Source of the DNA: Erythrobacter sp. SD-21
GTDB taxonomy: Bacteria; Pseudomonadota; Alphaproteobacteria; Sphingomonadales; Sphingomonadaceae
Assembly: GCF_000181515.1 (NCBI RefSeq)
Contig: NZ_ABCG01000002.1
Location: 62,001 to 126,000, forward strand
Direction: 5' to 3'
DNA: 64,000 bases
Shown here piece by piece: positions 54,965 to 62,019 of the stretch. The first letter of the stretch is position 1. Each line of letters starts with the position of its first letter. Position numbers and translations under genes: made by a program. The notes below the pieces were generated by a model, which saw only the letters and a list, made by a program, of their open reading frames with translations, made no database searches and was not told where the DNA came from.

Positions 54965-55744
54965 ATGCACGCGATGAAACGCAAGCAATACGAAGCCGCT
55001 CTCGAACCCATGCGCGAGGAGCTGGTCGCGATGGCGCGCTGGGCGCGGGTGACGGGCCAGCGGATCGTGGTAATCTTCGAAGGGCGCGATACGGCGGGCA
55101 AGGGCGGCGCGATCCGCGCGGTCTCCGAAAAGCTCAATCCGCGCCAATGCCATGTCGTCGCGCTGGGCAAACCGACCGAGGACGAACAGGGCCAGTGGTA
55201 TTTTCAGCGCTACGTCCCGCATTTGCCCACGACAGGCGAGATCGCCCTGTTCGACCGCAGCTGGTATAACCGCGCGGGCGTCGAGAAAGTGATGGGGTTC
55301 GCCAGCGACGAACAAGTCGAGCAGTTTCTCGACCAGGTCCCGACGTTCGAGAAGATGCTCGTCGATGACGGTATACTCCTGTTCAAATACTGGCTCGGCG
55401 CCGACCAGGACAAGCAGGAGGAACGGCTGCGCGAGCGGCTGGAGGATCCTCTGAAGCGCTGGAAGCTCTCCCCCATCGATCTCTCCGCGCGCGACAAATA
55501 CGATGCCTACACCAAGGCGCGTGAGGAAATGCTGGAGCGTACGCACACCGGATGGGCACCGTGGACGCTGGTCGATTTCAACGACCAGAAGCGCGGGCGG
55601 CTAACGCTGGTGCGCGACCTGCTCGGCCGGCTGCCTGACACCCAGTGCGATCCGGCCGAACTGGACTTTCCCGATCTCGACCACAAACCGCTGGTCGAGA
55701 CTTACGGCGTGCTCAAGCCAATTGCGGATTACCCGAAAGACTAG
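54965..55744 (+). CDS. Polyphosphate kinase 2 family protein, 259 aa
   Basis: PPK2 transfers phosphate between polyphosphate and nucleotides. The Walker A GRDTAGKGG (near residue 40) and the lid motif DRSWYNRAGVEKVMGF are present, as is the conserved YWLGADQDKQEERL. Length of 259 fits a single-domain class I enzyme. Start codon choice between 54965 and the in-frame ATG at 54974 is open. The end overlaps the convergent thiolase by 4 bases. Confidence 0.93.
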   Translation: MHAMKRKQYEAALEPMREELVAMARWARVTGQRIVVIFEGRDTAGKGGAIRAVSEKLNPRQCHVVALGKPTEDEQGQWYFQRYVPHLPTTGEIALFDRSWYNRAGVEKVMGFASDEQVEQFLDQVPTFEKMLVDDGILLFKYWLGADQDKQEERLRERLEDPLKRWKLSPIDLSARDKYDAYTKAREEMLERTHTGWAPWTLVDFNDQKRGRLTLVRDLLGRLPDTQCDPAELDFPDLDHKPLVETYGVLKPIADYPKD

Positions 55745-56973
55745 GCCGCGCGTTCGAACACGGCGGCCATGCCCTGTCCGCCGCCGATGCACATGGTCTC
55801 GAGCCCGTACCGCACTTCGCGCCGCTGCATCTCGTGCGCCATGTCGGCAAGGATGCGAATGCCGGTCGCGCCGATGGGATGGCCGAGCGATATGCCCGAG
55901 CCGTTGACGTTAACGATGTCGCGGCGGCTGTCGTCTTCGGCGAACCCCCAGCCCTTCATCACGGCCAGCGCCTGCGGTGCGAAGGCTTCGTTCAATTCAA
56001 TGAGGCCGATGTCGTCCCAGCCGAGGCCGTTCTTCGCGAACAATCGCTCGACTGCGGGGACCGGGCCGATGCCCATGCGGCTGGGATCGCAGCCCGCCGC
56101 GCTCCACGAATGGAACCACAGGATGGGTTCGAGGCCCAGTTCCTCCACCTTGTCCTCGGCGACAACGAGGCAGGCCGCTGCCGCATCGTTCTGCTGGCTG
56201 GCATTTCCGGCGGTGACGATGGCGTCCGGATCGCGCTTGCCGTCAATGGGGCGTAGCTTCGAAAGGCTCTCCATGTCGGCATCCTCGCGAAAGCCCTCGT
56301 CCTTGGCGAAGACCACCGGATCCCCCCGGCGCTGGGGAATTTCGACCGGGACGAGCTGCTCGTCGAATTTGCCCTCTTCCCACGCCTTCGCTGCATTCTG
56401 GTGCGAGCGAACAGCAAATTCGTCGGAAGCCTCGCGGCTGATGGCGTAATCCTTGGCGAGGTTCTCCGCCGTTTCGATCATGCCGGTGATCACCCCGAAG
56501 CGCTCGATCGGCTGGCTCATCAGGCGGCCGCGCGTGAGGCGGTCCCACAGCACCATGTCGCCCAGCCGGGCGCCATGGCGGGCCTTGGTGGTGTAGTGCT
56601 CGACATTGGACATGCTTTCGACACCGCCCGCCAGCACGCAGTCAGCGACGCCGGTCTGGACCATCATCGCCGCCGTGGCGACCGCCTGCAGGCCCGAGCC
56701 GCAACGCCGGTCAAGCTGGAAGCCCGGCACTTCGATGGGATAGCCTGCGGCGAGCCAGCTCCAGCGCCCGATGGCCGGCGCTTCCCCGCTGCCATAGCCT
56801 TGGCTGAAGACCACATCGTCGACGCGCATCGGATCGACGCCCGAACGCTCGACCAGCGCCTTGATGATGACCGCGCCGAGCTCTCCCGCTTCGAGCGGTG
56901 CGAGGCTGCCGAGAAACTTGCCGACAGGCGTGCGGAGCGGCTTGCAGATGGAGACGCGGCGGAGTTCGGTCAT
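55741..56973 (-). CDS. Acetyl-CoA C-acyltransferase (thiolase), 410 aa
   Basis: Thiolase fold with nucleophile Cys91 (RRCGSGLQAV), NEAFAPQALAV, catalytic His in SLGHPIGATG and the second Cys in CIGGGQGMAAVF. All active residues are intact. It forms a leftward group with a CoA-transferase and an acyl-CoA dehydrogenase, separated by about 130 bases with an inverted repeat pair. Degradative or biosynthetic direction cannot be told from sequence. Confidence 0.94.
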   Translation of the reverse strand: MTELRRVSICKPLRTPVGKFLGSLAPLEAGELGAVIIKALVERSGVDPMRVDDVVFSQGYGSGEAPAIGRWSWLAAGYPIEVPGFQLDRRCGSGLQAVATAAMMVQTGVADCVLAGGVESMSNVEHYTTKARHGARLGDMVLWDRLTRGRLMSQPIERFGVITGMIETAENLAKDYAISREASDEFAVRSHQNAAKAWEEGKFDEQLVPVEIPQRRGDPVVFAKDEGFREDADMESLSKLRPIDGKRDPDAIVTAGNASQQNDAAAACLVVAEDKVEELGLEPILWFHSWSAAGCDPSRMGIGPVPAVERLFAKNGLGWDDIGLIELNEAFAPQALAVMKGWGFAEDDSRRDIVNVNGSGISLGHPIGATGIRILADMAHEMQRREVRYGLETMCIGGGQGMAAVFERAA

Positions 56974-56993
56974 TTTTCAATCCTCAATAACAT

Positions 56994-57022
56994 CCGTTCA
57001 TTCTGAGCTTGTCGGGCCGAAG
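56994..57022 (+). repeat. Sphingomonad intergenic repeat, first copy
   Basis: CCGTTCATTCTGAGCTTGTC followed by GGGCCGAAGG resembles the widespread intergenic repeat GTTCG..CTGAGC.TGTCGAAGG of sphingomonads, here somewhat degenerate. It pairs with the inverted copy at 57069-57093. Confidence 0.7.
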
Positions 57023-57068
57023 GCGCCCGAAGGGCAACCATAGTCCGGGCTTTTCTCAAAGTGGCTGG

Positions 57069-57093
57069 CCTTCGACAGGCTCAGGCCGAACGG
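57069..57093 (-). repeat. Sphingomonad intergenic repeat, inverted copy
   Basis: The reverse complement begins CCGTTCGGCCTGAGCCTGTC, the canonical form of the repeat. The two copies face each other about 45 bases apart and could form a cruciform or RNA stem between the thiolase and CoA-transferase genes. Confidence 0.75.
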
Positions 57094-57102
57094 AGGTTGG
57101 GT

Positions 57103-58326
57103 CTATTTGTCGGATAAACTGGCAATATCCCTATCCACCAAATCGCCGATCGCGCCCGAAGACAAGCCGAGGCGTTCAGCAAGAACTTCCTCCGTATGCT
57201 GCCCGAGATAAGGCGCAGGCTCCGGGCCAGTGGCCTCACGCCCCGGGATATTGGCGAAGCTGCGGGTCGCCGGATATTCGAACCCCGAAGGGTTCTTGGC
57301 GCTGCGCGTGAAAAGCGGGTTGTTTCCCACCAGCGCCGGATCGTTGGCTGCCTCGTGCATGGTGCGGTAGCGCTCGAAGGTGCAGCCTTCCGCCGCCATG
57401 CGCGCTTCGAGCGCCTTCCAGTCGTGGCTCGACGCCACGTTCTGGAAGATGGCGAACAGCGCGTGGCGATGCTTGAAGCGCGGGTCGTCACCATCGGTGA
57501 AGCGCACCCCTTCCTGCGATTCCAGCCGGGCGATGGGCTGCTCCACACCGAAAGCGTCGACGAGGCCTTTCCATTGTTTCGCCGTGAGAGCGGCCACCAT
57601 GAAGCGCACCCCGTCCTTGGTGCGGAAATCGCGTCCGAACGCGCCCCAGATCGCGTTGCCGAGCCGCTCACGATCCCCGCCGCGATAGAGCATTTCGGCC
57701 ATCGCCCCGCTGTTGGCGACCGTGCCGATGGCGACATCGCCCAGCGGCACGCGCAGTTCGCTGCCCTCGCCCGTTTGATCGCGGTGGCGGATCGCGGCGA
57801 TGAGCGCGAAAGCGCAATAGGCGCCGGTGATAAAGTCCCATGCGGGCAGGACTTGGTTGACCGGCGGGGCGGTCGCGTCGTCCCAGTCCTCCGGCCCGCA
57901 CATCAGCGGATAGCCGCTGGCCGCGTTGACGGTGAAGTCCATCGCCTGGCGTCCGTCGTGCCAGCCCATGATCCGCACGCTGACAAGGTCGTGGCAGTTC
58001 GCCGCCACCGCTTCGTGCGAGAGGAAGCTCTTTTCCGGCAGGTTCGTGATGAGGTTGCCGGTCTTGGCCGACAGTGCGACCAGCAGCTCGCGCCCTTCAC
58101 CACTGCGCAAATCCAGCGCGACCGATTTCTTGGCCCGGTTGAGGTTCTCCCAGCTTAAACTGCGACCCTCTTTCGTCAGCATGTAACGGTCGTAATCGAG
58201 ACCGCCTTCCTTGTGATCGACGCGGATCACCTCCGCGCCCATCTGCGCGCAGTAGAGGCCAGCCGTGGGCGAGGCGACGAAGCTGGACGCTTCGATGATG
58301 CTCAGGTCATCGAGGAGCTTATACAC
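57103..58326 (-). CDS. Class III CoA-transferase (CaiB/BaiF family), 407 aa
   Basis: Family signatures are LLDDLSIIEASSFVASPTAGLYCAQMGAEV (split here as the N-terminal nucleotide-binding segment) and GDYD-like DYDRYMLTKEGRS, with a candidate catalytic Asp in RVPLGDVAIG. Length is usual. The GTG start at 58326 follows GAGGGG, three bases after the acyl-CoA dehydrogenase stop, so the pair is probably one operon. It likely moves CoA between carboxylic acids; substrate unknown. Confidence 0.93.
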   Translation of the reverse strand: MYKLLDDLSIIEASSFVASPTAGLYCAQMGAEVIRVDHKEGGLDYDRYMLTKEGRSLSWENLNRAKKSVALDLRSGEGRELLVALSAKTGNLITNLPEKSFLSHEAVAANCHDLVSVRIMGWHDGRQAMDFTVNAASGYPLMCGPEDWDDATAPPVNQVLPAWDFITGAYCAFALIAAIRHRDQTGEGSELRVPLGDVAIGTVANSGAMAEMLYRGGDRERLGNAIWGAFGRDFRTKDGVRFMVAALTAKQWKGLVDAFGVEQPIARLESQEGVRFTDGDDPRFKHRHALFAIFQNVASSHDWKALEARMAAEGCTFERYRTMHEAANDPALVGNNPLFTRSAKNPSGFEYPATRSFANIPGREATGPEPAPYLGQHTEEVLAERLGLSSGAIGDLVDRDIASLSDK

Positions 58327-58329
58327 CCC

Positions 58330-59511
58330 TCAGACACCCGCCGCGTGTTCGCGCAGCATCCGCTTGGCGATCTGCAGTTGCAGGATCTGCGTCGTGCCTT
58401 CGTAGATGCGGTAGATGCGCGCATCGCGGAAGAAACGCTCCGCATCGTATTCGGCGAGATAGCCCGCGCCGCCATAGATCTGCACCACGCGGTCGACCAC
58501 GCGGCCGCACATTTCGGACGCGAAGACCTTGAAGGCGGCGGCGTGCTTGACCGTATCCTCGCCCCGATCGACGCGCGCGGTCACGTCGGCCATCATCGCC
58601 TCGGCGGCGTAGATCTCGGTCCAGCTTTCCGCGAGCATCTGCTGGATCAGCTGGAAATTGGCGATGGGTTCGCCGAAGGCCTGCCGCTCGGTCGCGTATT
58701 TGGTCGCGCTGTCGAGCGCGCGGCGCGCATAGCCCGCGCTTGCCGCGCCGACCGATATGCGGCCGTTGTCGAGGCTCATCATGGCGAAGCGAAAGCCCTG
58801 CCCCGTCTCGCCGCCGAGCAACGCCTCGCTCGGCACATGTACATCGTCGAGCATGACGTCGGAGATATGGCTGCCCGACTGGCCCATCTTCTTGTCCGGG
58901 CTACCGGTCGACACACCCGGCGTGTCCATCGGCACGATGAAGGCGCTGACATGGGCGTTCTTGGGGAGCGCGTCCTTTTCGGTGCGCGCCATGATCAGCG
59001 CGACATCCGCGTGGGGCGCGTTGGTGATGTAGCGCTTGGTGCCGTTGAGGATCCAGCCGTTGCCGTCCGGATCGGGCCGCGCCATGGTCTGCATCGCGGC
59101 GCTGTCGCTGCCGCTGCCCGGTTCGGTGAGGCCGAAGCAGGCGATCTCGCCGCCTGCAATGCGCGGCCACCACTCGGCCTTCTGCGCCTCGGTCCCGCCG
59201 TTCTTGATCGCGGAATTGAACATGCCGACGTTGATCGAGAAGATCGAACGATAGGCGGGCGCGGCATAGGCCATGGTCTGCACGACCTTGGCGTACTGCG
59301 TGATGTTGAGCCCCGCGCCGCCGTAGTCTTCCGGCACGGTCAGGCCGAAAAGCCCCATGTCCTTCATCTCGGCAAGGATGTCGTCGGGGACCTTGTCTTC
59401 CTCGATCACCTGCTTCTCTGCAGGGATCAGCCGTTCGCGGACATAGCGCTCGAGCTGGTCGAGAAACTGGTCGAAAGTGTCCCGGTCCATTCCGGGATTG
59501 GGCGTGCTCAC
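58330..59511 (-). CDS. Acyl-CoA dehydrogenase, 393 aa
   Basis: FAD-dependent acyl-CoA dehydrogenase with FGLTEPGSGSDSAAMQT and the NGTKRYITNAPHADV binding motifs, and the late FRDARIYRIYEGTTQIL that carries the Glu near the catalytic base. Length is standard. It is the first enzyme of the leftward fatty-acid-like group (dehydrogenase, CoA-transferase, thiolase). The start overlaps the small lipoprotein stop by 4 bases. Confidence 0.95.
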   Translation of the reverse strand: MSTPNPGMDRDTFDQFLDQLERYVRERLIPAEKQVIEEDKVPDDILAEMKDMGLFGLTVPEDYGGAGLNITQYAKVVQTMAYAAPAYRSIFSINVGMFNSAIKNGGTEAQKAEWWPRIAGGEIACFGLTEPGSGSDSAAMQTMARPDPDGNGWILNGTKRYITNAPHADVALIMARTEKDALPKNAHVSAFIVPMDTPGVSTGSPDKKMGQSGSHISDVMLDDVHVPSEALLGGETGQGFRFAMMSLDNGRISVGAASAGYARRALDSATKYATERQAFGEPIANFQLIQQMLAESWTEIYAAEAMMADVTARVDRGEDTVKHAAAFKVFASEMCGRVVDRVVQIYGGAGYLAEYDAERFFRDARIYRIYEGTTQILQLQIAKRMLREHAAGV

Positions 59512-59720
59512 TCGGTCTCTCCCCCTTGCGGTGTCGGCTCTGTTTCGGGCGCTGTTGTCTCGTCTGGCAGACGCTGCTCGTCGAGCATGGAGGCGGCGTC
59601 CTCCAGCGCCTCCGCCTCTTCCTGCGTCACGGCACCGGGATCGGCACCTTCGGTCGAGGAATTGCAGGCGGCGAGGACAAAAGCCGGGGCCAGCGTGGAC
59701 AGCAGGACGAGTCGCTTCAT
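59508..59720 (-). CDS. Small lipoprotein, 70 aa
   Basis: Lipoprotein signal (KRLVLLSTLAPAFVLAAC, Cys19) followed by an acidic Glu/Thr/Pro-rich tail. It overlaps the acyl-CoA dehydrogenase start by 4 bases. The family is not recognised and the sequence is low in complexity. Confidence 0.7.
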   Translation of the reverse strand: MKRLVLLSTLAPAFVLAACNSSTEGADPGAVTQEEAEALEDAASMLDEQRLPDETTAPETEPTPQGGETE

Positions 59721-59819
59721 GGCGCGATGCTATCTCCCAGAAGGGGTTGCGACAAAGCCGCTACGGAAAAGGGCGGGCGGAGCGCCAACTCCTGCCCGCC
59801 CCTGATGTCTCGGGTCCGC

Positions 59820-60107
59820 TTATTCGGGCGGATCTTCGCCCATCGCGTCCATCGCCGCTTCGGCGGTGGCGGCGGCGCTGTCGCCGGCAGCTTCGACCGA
59901 GGCGGCTTCGGCAGCGCTGGGCGCAGTTTCGACCGGCTCGATCGCGGCCGCCGGATCGGCGACCGGTTCTTCCTCGACCGGGGCCATCGCTTCGTCAGCG
60001 GCGACTTCGACGGTCTCGGCTTCGGCTTCGGTCGAAGCGTCGTCCGCGCTGCCACAGGCGGCAAGGGCGAGGCTGGTGGCTGCAACGGCAGCGATACGGA
60101 ACTTCAT
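59820..60107 (-). CDS. Alanine/glutamate-rich lipoprotein, 95 aa
   Basis: A lipoprotein signal (KFRIAAVAATSLALAAC, Cys18) precedes a highly biased Ala/Glu/Asp/Val mature region ending GEDPPE. GGAGAC precedes the ATG. The bias makes family assignment unreliable. It stands between the other lipoprotein and recQ. Confidence 0.7.
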   Translation of the reverse strand: MKFRIAAVAATSLALAACGSADDASTEAEAETVEVAADEAMAPVEEEPVADPAAAIEPVETAPSAAEAASVEAAGDSAAATAEAAMDAMGEDPPE

Positions 60108-60225
60108 TGATGTCTCCTTGAAAAAAACTCTGTACCGCGGTGGTTAATCGCTTGTTCGCCACTTCGCCAAGGGAAAATGCGAAGCCAGCGGTTGCGCGCG
60201 GCGCGCCGTGTGGCAACAGGGGCGA

Positions 60226-62001
60226 ATGGTCGCCAGTATGGAAAACGCCCGCGAGGCCCTGCGCGCCACCTTCGGCTTCGACGATTTCCGTGGACGGCAG
60301 GCCGAGGTGGTCGAACGCACGCTGGCGAGGCAATCGAGTCTTGCCGTGATGCCGACGGGCGCGGGCAAGTCGCTGACCTACCAGCTTCCGGCCACGATGC
60401 TGCAAGGATGCTGTATCGTCATTAGCCCGCTCATCGCGCTGATGCACGACCAGTTGAGGAGCGCGCGGGTAAACGGCATTCGCGCCGCCACCCTGACCAG
60501 CGCCGATGCCGACTGGCGCGAGACGCAGGACGCCTATCGCGCGGGCAAACTCGACCTGCTCTATGTCGCGCCCGAACGTGCGAGCCAGCCGGCTTTCCGC
60601 GATTTCCTCGCCTTCTCGCCGATTGCGCTGTTCGCCGTGGACGAGGCGCATTGCGTGTCCGAATGGGGCCATGATTTCCGGCCCGACTACCGGATGCTGC
60701 GCCCGCTGATGGATGCCTTCCCCGACGTCCCGCGCCTTGCGTTGACCGCGACGGCGGACCGGCAAACGCGCGGCGACGTGCTCGCGCAGCTGGGCATTCC
60801 GGAGGAGGGCCTGGTGCTGGCGGGCTTCGACAGGCCCAACATCCGCTACGCCATCCGCCACCGCGACAATCCGGTGCGCCAGATCGCGAACCTCATGGCG
60901 GAGCGCCCGGGGCCTGGCATCGTCTACGCCCAGACCCGCCGCAAGGTGGAGGACCTCGCCGAAAAGCTGGCGCGCGAGACGGGCCGCACGGTGCTGCCCT
61001 ATCACGCCGGCCTCGATCCCGAGACGCGCGCCGCCAACCAGGCCGCCTTCGTTGCGAGCGAGGACATGGTGATCGTCGCCACCGTCGCGTTCGGCATGGG
61101 CATCGACAAGCCCGACGTGCGCTTCGTCGCCCATGTCGGTGTGCCCAAGTCGATCGAGGCCTATTATCAGGAAACCGGCCGCGCGGGCCGCGACGGCGAT
61201 CCCTCCGCTGCCACGATGTTCTGGGGCGCGGGCGATTTCGCCACTGCCCGCGCGCGACTGGCCGAGGTGGACGGAGACCGCCGCGGTGCCGAGCGCGCTC
61301 GGCTCGATGCGCTGGCAGGGCTCGTCGAGACCCCGCAATGCCGCCGCGCCGTTCTCCTCCGCCATTTTGGTGAGGATCCGCCCGAGACCTGCGGCAATTG
61401 CGACAATTGCCTCGACGCGCCCGATGTCACCGAAGTGACCGAACTGGCGCGCAAGCTGCTGTCCGCCGTCTATCGCACCGGCCAGAGCTTTGGCATGGGC
61501 CACTTGCAGAAGGTCCTCACCGGCACCGAAGACGAGCGCGTGCGCCAGCGAGGGCATGACCGGCTGAGCGTCTACGGCATCGTCGAAGGCGAGGAGGCGC
61601 GCCTGCTCCAGCCGCTCGGCCGAGCGTTGCAGGCGCGCGGCGATCTCGTCCCGACCGAACACGGCGGGCTGGCGCTGGGCGGCAGCGCACGCGAGATCCT
61701 CAAAGGCGAGCGCGAAGTGGCTATCGTCGTCCCGCCCAAGCGCCAGCGGCGGGGCAGACGCGGCGGCGACGAGGCCAACCCCGTCGGCGATCCGCTGTTC
61801 GAAGCCTTGCGCGAACTGCGGCGCGAGCTCGCCAGCGAGGCGCAGGTCCCGCCCTATGTCGTCTTCCACGACAGCACCCTGCGAGAAATGGCCGCGAGCC
61901 GCCCCGCGAGCATGGACGCCATGAGCCGCGTCGGCGGGGTCGGCGGCAAGAAGCTAGAAGCCTATGGCGCGCGCTTCCTGCGCTGCATCGCGGAGAACTG
62001 A
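60226..62001 (+). CDS. recQ: RecQ family ATP-dependent DNA helicase, 591 aa
   Basis: 3'-5' helicase of recombination and fork repair. Motifs: PTGAGKSLTYQLP (Walker A), VDEAHCVSEWGHDFRPDY, LTATADRQT, FGMGIDKPDVRFVAHVG and QETGRAGRDG. The RecQ-CT zinc site is visible (CRRAVLLRHFGE then CGNCDNC), and a C-terminal HRDC domain follows (LREMAASRPASMDAMSRVGGVG). ATG at 60226 follows CAGGGG; a GTG at 60208 is possible. All motifs appear intact. Confidence 0.96.
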   Translation: MVASMENAREALRATFGFDDFRGRQAEVVERTLARQSSLAVMPTGAGKSLTYQLPATMLQGCCIVISPLIALMHDQLRSARVNGIRAATLTSADADWRETQDAYRAGKLDLLYVAPERASQPAFRDFLAFSPIALFAVDEAHCVSEWGHDFRPDYRMLRPLMDAFPDVPRLALTATADRQTRGDVLAQLGIPEEGLVLAGFDRPNIRYAIRHRDNPVRQIANLMAERPGPGIVYAQTRRKVEDLAEKLARETGRTVLPYHAGLDPETRAANQAAFVASEDMVIVATVAFGMGIDKPDVRFVAHVGVPKSIEAYYQETGRAGRDGDPSAATMFWGAGDFATARARLAEVDGDRRGAERARLDALAGLVETPQCRRAVLLRHFGEDPPETCGNCDNCLDAPDVTEVTELARKLLSAVYRTGQSFGMGHLQKVLTGTEDERVRQRGHDRLSVYGIVEGEEARLLQPLGRALQARGDLVPTEHGGLALGGSAREILKGEREVAIVVPPKRQRRGRRGGDEANPVGDPLFEALRELRRELASEAQVPPYVVFHDSTLREMAASRPASMDAMSRVGGVGGKKLEAYGARFLRCIAEN

Positions 62002-62019
62002 GGCTCGGGCGCGGCGGCC

